Assembly (NCBI GenBank): GCA_946407015.1
Contig: CAMJML010000001.1
Coordinates: 496,001-560,000, forward strand
Direction of reading: 5' to 3'
From: an uncultured Selenomonadales bacterium
GTDB taxonomy: Bacteria; Bacillota; Negativicutes; DSM-1736; Dendrosporobacteraceae
DNA: 64,000 nucleotides
The notes under the pieces are model-generated. The model was not told the DNA's origin and ran no database searches. It was given only the letters and a program-made list of their open reading frames with translations. A program made the position numbers and the translations under genes. Below, piece by piece: positions 7,919 through 15,979 of the stretch. Every line of letters begins with the position of its first letter. Position 1 is the stretch's first letter.

Positions 7919-8386
7919 TTGAATAAGCGGCCTGGTTGGGATGAATATTTTCTGGAGATCGCTCAGGTGGTATCCAAAAGATCGACTTGTATACGGCGGC
8001 AGTATGGGGCTGTCATCGTTAAGGATAATATCATTGTAAGCACCGGGTATAACGGCGCACCGCGTGGGGAGGCCAACTGCAGTGATACCGGTTTGTGCCG
8101 GCGGGAAGAATTGCATGTTCCCAAAGGGGAGCGCTATGAGCTATGTGTTTCGGTGCATGCCGAGCAAAATGCGATTATTAATGCCGACCCGGCCGAAATG
8201 AAGGGTGCGGTTATTTATGTAGCCGGCTTTAATCGGGACGGTACGATTGCATCCGGGGAACCTTGCCTGCTTTGCCGGCGGATGATTCGCAATGCTATGA
8301 TTGAGAAAGTGGTGTATTATGATCGTGAAGGCCAGCTGGTGATCTGTAAGCCCGGTGACCTGCTGGCTCATATCCCGATGCCCTAG
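7919..8386 (+). CDS. dCMP deaminase-family protein
   Basis: This zinc-dependent deoxycytidylate deaminase-like protein has 155 residues. It would convert dCMP to dUMP for thymidylate synthesis. The zinc motif HAEQNAI and the distal PCLLCRRMI pair supply the His, Glu and two Cys; the block GAVIVKDNIIVSTGYNGAPRG is typical of dCMP deaminases (ComEB-like). The start appears to be TTG 7919, with AAAGGGGA about 8 nt upstream. It stands alone between two terminators; a weak candidate promoter (TTGCTG 7776, TATGAT 7798, 16-nt spacer) lies upstream. Confidence 0.87.
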   Translation: MNKRPGWDEYFLEIAQVVSKRSTCIRRQYGAVIVKDNIIVSTGYNGAPRGEANCSDTGLCRREELHVPKGERYELCVSVHAEQNAIINADPAEMKGAVIYVAGFNRDGTIASGEPCLLCRRMIRNAMIEKVVYYDREGQLVICKPGDLLAHIPMP

Positions 8387-8420
8387 TGAAGGGTAAGGGG
8401 GAGCACCCGATAGAAATACC

Positions 8421-8448
8421 AAAGCCGCCATGATTGCGGCTTTTTTTG
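8421..8448 (+). terminator. Intrinsic terminator after dCMP deaminase
   Basis: AAGCCGC / GCGGCTT (8422-8428 with 8436-8442) is followed by seven or more T. Confidence 0.85.
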
Positions 8449-8504
8449 TTTGCGGCGTGTTTCATCTGATGAAATACAATTTGTATACAGTTGAAAAATT
8501 CAGA

Positions 8505-8519
8505 TGATATTGATAATAA
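8505..8519. promoter_or_regulatory. Degenerate Fur-box-like site
   Basis: TGATATTGATAATAA matches 11 of the 14 defined positions of the 7-1-7 Fur consensus TGATAATnATTATCA by my count. It lies about 150 nt upstream of the better-supported feoA promoter. The 8520-8657 stretch also holds short inverted repeats (CCAAG 8581, CTTGGA 8602, TCCAAG 8634) with no clear function; no gene was seen in 8387-8731. Confidence 0.35.
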
Positions 8520-8657
8520 TTCCTGTTATATTTTAAAATTAGCCTTCATACATTTAGGAGGGCCTTAAATCGCTGGAAAACCAAGATAAAGTTTGATTTT
8601 CCTTGGAATTCAGAAAAAAGGAGGTACTTTTTTTCCAAGAAAAGGGCTGGATATGTA

Positions 8658-8710
8658 TTGACAGTGACAAGTATTCTCACTTATAATACAAGCAATGAAA
8701 ACAATTATCA
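8658..8710 (+). promoter_or_regulatory. feoAB promoter with two Fur-box-like palindromes
   Basis: A -35 TTGACA (8658-8663) and a -10 TATAAT (8682-8687) are separated by 18 nt. The spacer itself contains TGACAAGTATTCTCA (8665-8679; 11 of 14 positions of the Fur consensus). A second palindrome, TGAAAACAATTATCA (8696-8710; 12 of 14), covers the expected start site. A repressor on either would block polymerase, giving iron-dependent repression of feoA and feoB. Confidence 0.65.
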
Positions 8711-8731
8711 TTTGCGCGGAGGCGAGCTATT

Positions 8732-8962
8732 ATGTCTAAAACCCTTAGTCATTTAAAGCCGGGTGAGTCCGGCATTGTTAAAAAAGTTCACGGCTGTGGA
8801 GCGATAACCCGCCGTATTGTCGATATGGGGGTTATTGCCGGCACACGCATTGATGTCAAAAAGTTTGCACCCCTAGGTGATCCGATTGAGGTCAAACTAA
8901 AAGGTTTTAATATGTCATTGCGTAAGACTGAGGCCGATCTGATTGAAATTGAACCCGCCTAG
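8732..8962 (+). CDS. feoA: Ferrous iron transport protein A (second copy)
   Basis: This is a 76-residue FeoA with the expected SH3-like fold, partner of the downstream FeoB. Conserved blocks are GESGIVKKVHGCGAITRRIV, DMGVIAGTRIDVKKFAP and GDPIEVKLKGFNMSLRK. The ribosome site GGAGGCG precedes ATG 8732. The gene sits 22 nt downstream of a Fur-box-like site (8696-8710), so iron repression is likely. It is clearly divergent from the 84-residue FeoA at 441-695. Confidence 0.93.
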   Translation: MSKTLSHLKPGESGIVKKVHGCGAITRRIVDMGVIAGTRIDVKKFAPLGDPIEVKLKGFNMSLRKTEADLIEIEPA

Positions 8963-8990
8963 AGTGAAGAAAAAGGGAGAGTGAACCGTA

Positions 8991-11363
8991 GTGGGAGGAT
9001 CAAGTTTGACGGTTGCTTTAGCAGGCAATCCAAACTCAGGTAAAACAACGATTTTTAATAATCTTACCGGGGCCAGACAGCATGTTGGCAATTATCCGGG
9101 AGTAACGGTCGAAAGACGTGAAGGCTCCTGTCGTTATCAGGGAAAAAACCTCATGATTGTGGATTTACCTGGAACGTACAGTTTGACAGCTTATGCACTG
9201 GATGAGGTTGTTGCCCGGAACTTTATCATTGAGGAAAAACCGGATATTCTCGTCAATATTTTGGACGCATCCAATCTGGAGCGTAACCTTTACTTAGCTG
9301 TACAGCTGTTAGAATTGGAAAGACCGTTGGTCTTGGCTTTAAATATGGCTGATATGGCCGTAAAAGCCGGTTTAAAAATTGATGATCAGGTGCTTGGGGC
9401 TAAATTGGGCTGCCCGGTGGTCAGAACAGTCGGCAATAAGCAGCAAGGAATGGAAGATTTACTCAATGCCGCAGTGAACCTGGGCGAAAAGGCAACAGGC
9501 AGTGCTTTTGCTGTCGATTATGGTCCGGAGATTGAACAGGCGATTGCCAAATTGGTTGACAGTCTGGCTGCAATCCAAGGGTTGAAGTATCCAAAACGCT
9601 GGCTGGCTGTGAAATTATTGGAAAATGACCGTAATGTGACGGAGTCTTTCAGTGCTTATGAAGGCAGTCAGGCGATTATTGCCAATGTGGAAGCTTTACG
9701 CAGTGAATTGACGCAAACCATGCAGCAAGAGACTGAATTGGCCATTGCCGGCAGCCGGTATGCGTTTGTCGCTTCGGTATATAACAGTGCGGTTGTTGCG
9801 GAACGCGCTGGGGCAGCTAGTACTTCAGATAAAATTGATGCAATATTGACCAACCGGATTTTAGGTTTGCCAATCTTTTTTGGACTTATGTGGTTGTTAT
9901 TCAATACCGTATTTGAGCTTGGCACTTATCCGCAGGAATGGCTGGAAACCGCCATTGGGGCTTTTGGTGACTGGGTAGGCAATACCATGCCGGAAGGTGA
10001 TTTGCGTTCTTTAATTGTTGACGGTATCATTGGCGGGGTTGGCGGTGTGCTTTCGTTCTTCCCGTTGATTCTCTTATTGTTCTTAGGGATTGCCATATTA
10101 GAGGACTCGGGCTATATGGCCAGAGCGGCCTTTGTTATGGACCGGGTTATGAGAGCGGTTGGCCTGCATGGTAAATCCTTTATTCCGCTCTTGATTGGCT
10201 TTGGCTGCACCGTGCCGGCCGTTATGGGTACCCGGACTTTGGAAAATAAAAATGACCGGATGGTTACGCTGCTTGTTGTACAATTGATGAGCTGCGGGGC
10301 GCGTCTGCCGGTATATACCTTGTTTATTGCCGCATTCTTCCCGACCGAATCCGCTGGAACCGTTCTGTTTTCGATTTATTTGCTAGGCATTATACTGGCC
10401 ATTACGATGGCGTATATTTTCCGCAAGTTCTTGTTTAAAGGGGAAGCCGAGCCATTTGTTATGGAGCTGCCTCCGTATCATGTACCAACTTTGCGCAGCA
10501 TTTTCATGCATATGTGGGAACGCGGCTATCTTTACTTAAAGAAAGCCGGTACTATTATTCTGGCCGTGTCCATCCTGGTATGGTTCTTAACCAACTATCC
10601 GGCCGAAGTGGAATACAGCAAAGATTTTGCTCAAGCAGCCGTTCAGGTTGAAACTGCTTTTGAAGGTCATGTGTCCGAGGATATTTTAGCCCCGCTGGGT
10701 ATTGAAAAACTGGAAGACAATGAAGCCTTAACGGCAATGATTGCCGACATCAAAGCGGTTGAAGAAGAATATGGCGCTAAAGCTGAAGAAGCCGGCGAAG
10801 ATGAAGCGCTGCTGGCAACTATAGACAGTGAAAAAGAAGCAAAGCTGCAGGAAATTGAAGCAGGTGGAGCGGAACTTTACCCTGTCGCCCAACAATATCT
10901 TGAATTAGAAACTGCCAAAGATGATGAACTGGCTGCTTTACAGTCAGAAGAGGCTGGTGAAAAACTGGCTGGCAGTTATGCCGGACAATTTGGTCACTTT
11001 ATTGAACCGGCGATCCGACCTCTCGGCTTTGACTGGAAAATTGGCGTAGGCTTATTTGCCGCCTTTACTGCGAAAGAAGTTCTGGTCAGTACGCTGGGAA
11101 CCATTTACAGCTTAGGAGAAACAGATGAGACTTCAGTGGCTTTGAAGGATGCTATCATGGCGGACCCTCATTTCACGCCGTTGATTGCTTACTCGCTGAT
11201 GGCTTTCGTGTTGCTTTATGCGCCGTGCTTAGCTGTTCTGGCTGTTGTGAAACGGGAAACCAACTCCTGGAAATGGGCTATTTTCAGCAGTATTTATGGC
11301 ACTACGCTGGCTTATATCGTATCCTTTGCAATTTACCAGATTGGCACACTGTTAGGATATTAG
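8991..11363 (+). CDS. feoB: Ferrous iron transport protein B (second copy)
   Basis: This is a complete FeoB Fe(II) permease of 790 residues. The N-terminal GTPase domain shows G1 GNPNSGKT (residues 12-19), G3 DLPGTYS and G4 NMAD. The membrane part has both gate-like repeats with conserved Cys, in GFGCTVPAVMGTR and YAPCLAVLAVVKRE. Between the NYP after one membrane helix (about residue 534) and GFDW (about 678) lies an unusually long Glu/Ala-rich, probably helical stretch. The start is GTG 8991; TTG 9006 is an alternative because GGGAGG lies 7 nt before it. It is followed by a Cys-rich FeoB-associated small protein. Confidence 0.95.
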   Translation: MGGSSLTVALAGNPNSGKTTIFNNLTGARQHVGNYPGVTVERREGSCRYQGKNLMIVDLPGTYSLTAYALDEVVARNFIIEEKPDILVNILDASNLERNLYLAVQLLELERPLVLALNMADMAVKAGLKIDDQVLGAKLGCPVVRTVGNKQQGMEDLLNAAVNLGEKATGSAFAVDYGPEIEQAIAKLVDSLAAIQGLKYPKRWLAVKLLENDRNVTESFSAYEGSQAIIANVEALRSELTQTMQQETELAIAGSRYAFVASVYNSAVVAERAGAASTSDKIDAILTNRILGLPIFFGLMWLLFNTVFELGTYPQEWLETAIGAFGDWVGNTMPEGDLRSLIVDGIIGGVGGVLSFFPLILLLFLGIAILEDSGYMARAAFVMDRVMRAVGLHGKSFIPLLIGFGCTVPAVMGTRTLENKNDRMVTLLVVQLMSCGARLPVYTLFIAAFFPTESAGTVLFSIYLLGIILAITMAYIFRKFLFKGEAEPFVMELPPYHVPTLRSIFMHMWERGYLYLKKAGTIILAVSILVWFLTNYPAEVEYSKDFAQAAVQVETAFEGHVSEDILAPLGIEKLEDNEALTAMIADIKAVEEEYGAKAEEAGEDEALLATIDSEKEAKLQEIEAGGAELYPVAQQYLELETAKDDELAALQSEEAGEKLAGSYAGQFGHFIEPAIRPLGFDWKIGVGLFAAFTAKEVLVSTLGTIYSLGETDETSVALKDAIMADPHFTPLIAYSLMAFVLLYAPCLAVLAVVKRETNSWKWAIFSSIYGTTLAYIVSFAIYQIGTLLGY

Positions 11364-11383
11364 GCTCAATTTAGGAGGTTCAT

Positions 11384-11542
11384 ATGGATAACATTGTGAT
11401 TGCTGCAATCGGCCTGATTGCTTTAGGCTATGTAGGCAAACTGGTTTACCAGCAGGTTTGGGGCAATAAGGGCTGCAATTGCTCATCAGGCGATTGCTGC
11501 TCAAAGAAAACGGAAGACTGGGATTGTAAAGATAAAAAATAG
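11384..11542 (+). CDS. FeoB-associated Cys-rich membrane protein
   Basis: This 52-residue protein starts at ATG 11384 behind an AGGAGG site, 20 nt after feoB. It has one N-terminal membrane helix (IVIAAIGLIALGYVGKLVY) followed by a short tail with five cysteines (CNC, CC and a final C) and charged residues. This fits the FeoB-associated Cys-rich membrane protein family found after feoB in many Firmicutes. The cysteines could hand iron on or sense it, but the function is not established. Confidence 0.85.
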   Translation: MDNIVIAAIGLIALGYVGKLVYQQVWGNKGCNCSSGDCCSKKTEDWDCKDKK

Positions 11543-11578
11543 TCTGTAGGTGGATGCAGGTTGCTGGAGGGAAAGCCT

Positions 11579-12679
11579 ATGAAACTGGAAACAAAATTGC
11601 GAATTGTTTATCTGAGCATTGCTTTAATTCCAATAGGCTTGATCTTTGGCATGACAATAGGATCGACTTTGCAGACGTTCAAAAACTTTAATCAGGCTCT
11701 GGCGGTGGCATTAGCCGCCGCCCTTTTACTTGGTTTACTTAGTCCGTATTTTACCGGTGGCTGGCTGTTCTATAATCAATTGAGAATGGTCAGGCAGCTT
11801 TGTGCCAGTGTTAAACATGGCAACTATCGTGTTTTTTTGCCGGTTCCGAATGAGCTGGATGAAGACGATGAAAATGAAGTGATTGCCTTCATGCGCGATA
11901 TGAACTGGATGGTTCGTCAAATCTACATTCGTGAACAGCAGCTGCAGCAGACCATTCATGAGTTGGACGAGTCCCGCCGTGAAATTTCTCAGCAGAAGGC
12001 CATCTTGGAAGAGGCTAATGACAATCTGATTGAAACCCAGCTGTCCTTAAAGCAGCGGACTATTGAATTGGAGCAGGCTTGCCAGCATATGCAGGTCATT
12101 GCAATGACTGATCCGTTGACGAAGATTGCCAACCGCCGCTGCTTTTTCCATGAACTGGAGCGGGAGTTTTGTGATCTGACTCAAACCAGCAAGCCGTTAT
12201 CGCTGCTCATTTTGGATATTGACTATTTTAAAAAAATCAATGACCGTTTTGGACACCAGACAGGGGATAAAGTGTTAATTGAATTCGCTAAAGTTGTGCG
12301 TAATGCGATACGCAATAATGATTTGTTTGCCCGAATCGGCGGGGAAGAATTTGCAGTGCTCTTACCTGGTACCGATGCACAAGGCGCCCAGATTGTTGCC
12401 AGAAAGATTCAAGCTGCCGTCGCAGCAACTCCGTTCCTGTCTGCCAATCAGGATTTTATCAGAATAACCGTTTCCATCGGGATGTGCAGCTTGGCCCGGC
12501 CGCCATTCCCAACATTGGATTCATTCTATAACTTTGCCGACCAAGCTTTATATCAGTCAAAAGACAGTGGCAGGGATGCCATATGTGCCTATGATCCCCA
12601 CTCCGCTGCCGTATCACTGCTGGATCGCCGCAAAGAAAGAGGAGGAAATGGGCTATGTTGTCGCAGCCCTTTTTGTTAG
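11579..12679 (+). CDS. Membrane diguanylate cyclase (GGDEF domain)
   Basis: This is a c-di-GMP synthase of about 366 residues. Two N-terminal membrane helices (about residues 8-30 and 38-58) are followed by a HAMP-like and coiled-coil stretch rich in Glu and Gln, and then a GGDEF domain from about residue 175. The active-site motif is GGEEF (about 254-258), compatible with activity; DPLTKIANRR marks the domain start. I prefer ATG 11579, which has GGAGGG 7 nt upstream, over the TTG at 11561. The 3' end overlaps the following HD-GYP gene by 25 nt, coupling synthesis and breakdown of the messenger. The last 20 or so residues look like an untidy extension. Confidence 0.9.
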   Translation: MKLETKLRIVYLSIALIPIGLIFGMTIGSTLQTFKNFNQALAVALAAALLLGLLSPYFTGGWLFYNQLRMVRQLCASVKHGNYRVFLPVPNELDEDDENEVIAFMRDMNWMVRQIYIREQQLQQTIHELDESRREISQQKAILEEANDNLIETQLSLKQRTIELEQACQHMQVIAMTDPLTKIANRRCFFHELEREFCDLTQTSKPLSLLILDIDYFKKINDRFGHQTGDKVLIEFAKVVRNAIRNNDLFARIGGEEFAVLLPGTDAQGAQIVARKIQAAVAATPFLSANQDFIRITVSIGMCSLARPPFPTLDSFYNFADQALYQSKDSGRDAICAYDPHSAAVSLLDRRKERGGNGLCCRSPFC

Positions 12680-13284
12680 AAGATTTACACCAACTCGTTG
12701 ATGCACTGGCTGCGGCTTTAGATGCAAAAAGTTCGTATACGCTGGGGCATTCCGAACGGGTGGCTGATCTGGCCCTGCTGATTGCCGAACGCATTGGTCT
12801 CAACGCCGAGAAGCAGCACCTTGTTCATATTGGCGCCCATTTGCATGATATCGGGAAAATCGGTATTCCGGATGAAGTGCTGAACAAGCCTGGCCGGCTG
12901 ACCGAGGAGCAGTTTGCGATTATCAAGCAGCATCCGGTGATCGGCTACGGGATTGTGAGTAAAGTCAAGTCTTTTAGTGCCATCACCGATATTGTCCGGT
13001 TTCATCATGAACGCTTTGATGGCAAAGGCTATCCTGATGGCCTAAAAGGGTTCAAAATTCCTTTGGGGGCCAGAATTGTTGCTGTGGCAGATTCCTTCGA
13101 TGCCATGACGGCCCCGCGGATTTACCGCCAATGCTTTACACCAGCAGAGGCGCTGGAGGAAATCCGGCGCTGCCGGGGGACTCAGTTTGATCCGGAAGTA
13201 GCCGATTGTTTTATTGCTATTATGGAAAAAGACGACTTGTGGCGACCGGCTATGCCTGCTAAAACGAATGTTTTGTTTGGTTAA
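12655..13284 (+). CDS. HD-GYP-type phosphodiesterase
   Basis: This is a stand-alone HD-GYP domain of 209 residues, expected to hydrolyse c-di-GMP. The metal-binding HD is in HLHDIGKIGIPDEVL, the second His pair in HHERFDGKGYPDGLKG (which holds the GYP motif) and the late Asp in AVADSFDAMTAPRIY. It lacks any sensor domain, so its activity is probably governed by co-expression with the diguanylate cyclase whose 3' end overlaps its start. A terminator follows immediately. Confidence 0.9.
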   Translation: MLSQPFLLEDLHQLVDALAAALDAKSSYTLGHSERVADLALLIAERIGLNAEKQHLVHIGAHLHDIGKIGIPDEVLNKPGRLTEEQFAIIKQHPVIGYGIVSKVKSFSAITDIVRFHHERFDGKGYPDGLKGFKIPLGARIVAVADSFDAMTAPRIYRQCFTPAEALEEIRRCRGTQFDPEVADCFIAIMEKDDLWRPAMPAKTNVLFG

Positions 13285-13319
13285 CTGTCTCCGGAGTTTC
13301 CGGAGGCAGTTTTGTTTTT
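13284..13319 (+). terminator. Intrinsic terminator after the c-di-GMP pair
   Basis: ACTGTCTCCGG / CCGGAGGCAGT (13284-13294 with 13300-13310) is followed by TTTGTTTTT. It begins at the last base of the HD-GYP stop codon. Confidence 0.85.
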
Positions 13320-13391
13320 GTATAAAAAAATTGTTGAGTGAGAATGCTTAGCACTGAGATATTTTGTATCATTTTCTGGAAAGGATCCAAG

Positions 13392-15107
13392 ATGCAGGAA
13401 AGTTATCAGCCGATATGGCCGGAGACAGTCATTTTCTGGGGGGCAGGGGCCACCCGGGCTTTAAATATGCATACGACTGCCGAATTAGGGCAGGCGCTCT
13501 ATTGTCTGGTTCAACAGCAGCAGACTTTACAGGAGCGGGTTCAAAACGTTTTTGCTCTGCCCGAAATCAGAGCGTGTGTGGGCGATTTACTGATCATCCT
13601 GGGGGATGATGAGCGCGATGCGCTTCAGTTCCCGTCAGCCGAACAAACTAGTGCCTTAAAACGGCAGTTTCCCAGTCTTTCTTCTGAGCAGCGCCTGCTG
13701 CGCGGCCGGGAATTGCGGTATACCTATGCTTGGGGAACTTTGAAGCAGCTGGTACGTGTTTGCCCCTGCCATAATGCGCAGTCGCTGCGATTGCAGGATG
13801 TGTTCAATTTATTGGATATGCATATTAGCAGCAGGCATGGCTTTCATGTCTATGGCAGCCAGGGGAGAGGGCAGCGCTTTGTAACGCCGGAAGCACTGGT
13901 ATTGGCCCGCAATGCGTTGGTTTTACTTATTGGCCTGCTGCATTTTCATGATTATCAGCAGACTTTGCTGTGTGACCAGAACGTGTACCGGCAGTATATC
14001 GGATTTGCCGAACTATTAGCCCGCCTCATGCAGGCGGAAGGAGAGCAGCTCTATCAGGAAGGGCATTCCTTGACTGACCGTAATTTCTACTTATTTAGCT
14101 ATGCCGTCATTCATATGAACTGGGATACCATCCTGTTATGGCTGCTCTTTAACGCCCATCGCAAGTTTAATCATGCTCAGGATGTTCCTTTGCTTAATCA
14201 GCCTGCCGTTCCATTAACGTTGTTTCATGATTTAAGCTATTTTCTGGGAGTTCGCAAGGTTGGAGCAAGTGATCCGAATATCTGGTATCCGGTAAACGAG
14301 TCGGTGGTGCAACGGCTCAATGACAGCCGTCTGGCTTGCTCACAGCGTGTCAGGATCGGCAAGTTCTACTTTCCTCATGGCTGTTCAGGCTGGCGTGAAT
14401 GCCCCAGCTGCGGTAAATTGACCATGTATTTAGGCAACGACTGGTGCTACGATTCACCCAGTCTGTTTGCTCCGCCTATACTACCGCTGCTATCGGCGAA
14501 CTGGCGACAGCCGCGGTCGCTGGAAGAACATACAGCCTTTCAGGAAGGAGGCACCGATGCGATTCAATGCACTTACTGCGGAACCTTGACCGAACTGCGT
14601 CATACGCCGCTGGTGATGCAGACCAGCTTTAAAGGCCAATATCCTCCTTTTCTGGAGGAAATTCAGCGGGATATGCGAATCGCACTGGAGAAAGCCGAAC
14701 ATATCGTCATGATGGGCTATACACTGCCGGCGGATGATGTGATTTATCGCAGCTTGCTGGCAGCTCGTCAAAAACGTGATCATGGCCAAGGGCCTTACTG
14801 CTCGGTGGTGGTTGGCCGGCAGACGCAGGCGCCGGACCGCTGGCTGTATGATGAGGAGTTGACTGATTATATCAGGCAGTCTGAAGTGTGTCAGAGTGAT
14901 TTCGCGGCAGCGATTGTTGCGGCCCGTGATTTATTTGGCAGTGACCGGGTTCGTGGCTATGCCCGGGGAATCCCGGCTGTGTTTACCCAGGCAGAAAAAG
15001 CCAGTGAAGAAAGGGTACTGGACTTGCTTTACCCTCAGCAGGCTTTTTCTGACATTTTTCGCGAGGCCAGGGCGAATTGTCGGAAAAATACTATATTTGC
15101 AAATTGA
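13392..15107 (+). CDS. SIR2-like domain protein with Cys-pair insert
   Basis: This protein of about 571 residues is only partly recognisable. The N-terminus has a Rossmann-type nucleotide motif VIFWGAGATRALN (residues 13-25). The middle has MNWDTILLWLLF, resembling the Asn-x-Asp motif of SIR2-like enzymes. Near residues 437-455 lies MMGYTLPADDVIYRSLLAA, the usual distal SIR2-like motif. Between them are two Cys pairs, CPSC (about 337-340) and CTYC (about 392-395), likely a zinc site. I infer a SIR2-like NAD-binding or NAD-cleaving protein; substrate unknown. ATG 13392 has AAAGGA 6 nt upstream; an earlier ATG at 13338 lacks one. It precedes a nucleotide-pyrophosphohydrolase-like gene. Confidence 0.65.
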   Translation: MQESYQPIWPETVIFWGAGATRALNMHTTAELGQALYCLVQQQQTLQERVQNVFALPEIRACVGDLLIILGDDERDALQFPSAEQTSALKRQFPSLSSEQRLLRGRELRYTYAWGTLKQLVRVCPCHNAQSLRLQDVFNLLDMHISSRHGFHVYGSQGRGQRFVTPEALVLARNALVLLIGLLHFHDYQQTLLCDQNVYRQYIGFAELLARLMQAEGEQLYQEGHSLTDRNFYLFSYAVIHMNWDTILLWLLFNAHRKFNHAQDVPLLNQPAVPLTLFHDLSYFLGVRKVGASDPNIWYPVNESVVQRLNDSRLACSQRVRIGKFYFPHGCSGWRECPSCGKLTMYLGNDWCYDSPSLFAPPILPLLSANWRQPRSLEEHTAFQEGGTDAIQCTYCGTLTELRHTPLVMQTSFKGQYPPFLEEIQRDMRIALEKAEHIVMMGYTLPADDVIYRSLLAARQKRDHGQGPYCSVVVGRQTQAPDRWLYDEELTDYIRQSEVCQSDFAAAIVAARDLFGSDRVRGYARGIPAVFTQAEKASEERVLDLLYPQQAFSDIFREARANCRKNTIFAN

Positions 15108-15133
15108 AAGTTTCCCCTGGCTTGTGCTAAAAT
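15104..15133 (+). promoter_or_regulatory. Promoter for the MazG-like gene
   Basis: TTGAAA (15104-15109) and TAAAAT (15128-15133) are separated by 18 nt, with a TG extension just before the -10 box. It overlaps the stop codon of the SIR2-like gene, 35 nt before the next start. Confidence 0.55.
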
Positions 15134-15167
15134 GAATTAGGTATGAGTATTTTTACGGAGCAATGTT

Positions 15168-15812
15168 ATGATTGAAACAATTCATTTGCCAAAACTCAAT
15201 AAACTCTCACCGACATTAGAGTCCACCGTGCTTAAAATCATGGAGGAAGCCGGCGAACTGGCCCGAGCGGTCCTGCAGTTTATCCCTGCCGAGCAGGTTC
15301 CCGGGACACCTTTGTTTGCCAGACTGCTTGCCGAGGTTTCGGGCGAGCTTTTGGATGTGGCGCAAACTTGTGTGACCATGATTTTTGTGATGGAAGACTG
15401 TTTTGGCCTTCAGGCCGAAACGCTGGTTGGCAGTCATTTAGACAAACTTGAAGCCAAAGGATACGGGTTTGATAAATCGCATTGCTACCGGATTGAAACA
15501 GCCGGTAATTATAAATATCTGGCACTGCCCAAATTGAATCTGGAGAAGGTTACGTTATTAACAACAGTCTGCAAAATCCAGGAAGAAATCGGCGAATTGA
15601 CGCAGTACCTGGGAAAGCGGGCGGGTGCATCCGGTGAAAAACAGGAATTAACCGGTGATTTGGCTCTCCGCGGCTGTGCTTCCGAACTCTTGGATGTAGC
15701 TCAATGCTGTTTTACCATGATGTATATTTTGGCGGAAAAATACCAGGTTGATATCAAACATTTAACGCAAGAGCATATTGATAAGCTGCGGCGCAAGGGT
15801 TATTGCGCGTAG
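15168..15812 (+). CDS. Tandem MazG-like nucleotide pyrophosphohydrolase-fold protein
   Basis: This 214-residue protein consists of two similar halves. Each carries the metal-binding EExGE motif (EEAGE at residues 26-30, EEIGE near 139-143), a following ELLDVAQ helix (about 60 and 173) and a closing DKLxxKGY block. This is the all-alpha MazG/NTP-PPase signature, duplicated within one chain. Members hydrolyse non-canonical or excess nucleoside triphosphates, but the substrate cannot be predicted. It starts at ATG 15168 after GGAGC and has its own likely promoter. Confidence 0.75.
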   Translation: MIETIHLPKLNKLSPTLESTVLKIMEEAGELARAVLQFIPAEQVPGTPLFARLLAEVSGELLDVAQTCVTMIFVMEDCFGLQAETLVGSHLDKLEAKGYGFDKSHCYRIETAGNYKYLALPKLNLEKVTLLTTVCKIQEEIGELTQYLGKRAGASGEKQELTGDLALRGCASELLDVAQCCFTMMYILAEKYQVDIKHLTQEHIDKLRRKGYCA

Positions 15813-15917
15813 CATTGCCTGAGCGTGCAATACGGCGCAAACCGATTGCCATGCCTAAATTCTCTCAATCGCGCGTTTATAGATGGTTATGGGGATGGAT
15901 ATGCGCTTTGGTGTTGA

Positions 15918-15946
15918 TTGACACGCTGATTGGGCTGATGTAAAAT
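15918..15946 (+). promoter_or_regulatory. Promoter for the TagO/WecA-type gene
   Basis: TTGACA (15918-15923) and TAAAAT (15941-15946) have the ideal 17-nt spacing and lie 34 nt before ATG 15980. Confidence 0.7.
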
Positions 15947-15979
15947 AGGTTTGTTGCATAGAAATGAGGTGTTAAATTT

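Noticed and set aside
8581-8645. Alternative hairpins resembling an attenuator (CCAAG, CTTGGA, TCCAAG and an AAAAAAG/CTTTTTTT stem)
   Set aside because: They lie upstream of the well-supported feoA promoter at 8658, so they would not be in its transcript; no leader gene was found.
13392-15812. Calling the SIR2-like/MazG-like pair a defence island
   Set aside because: No nuclease, Argonaute, toxin or mobile gene is near, and flanking genes are housekeeping; kept only as a tentative finding.
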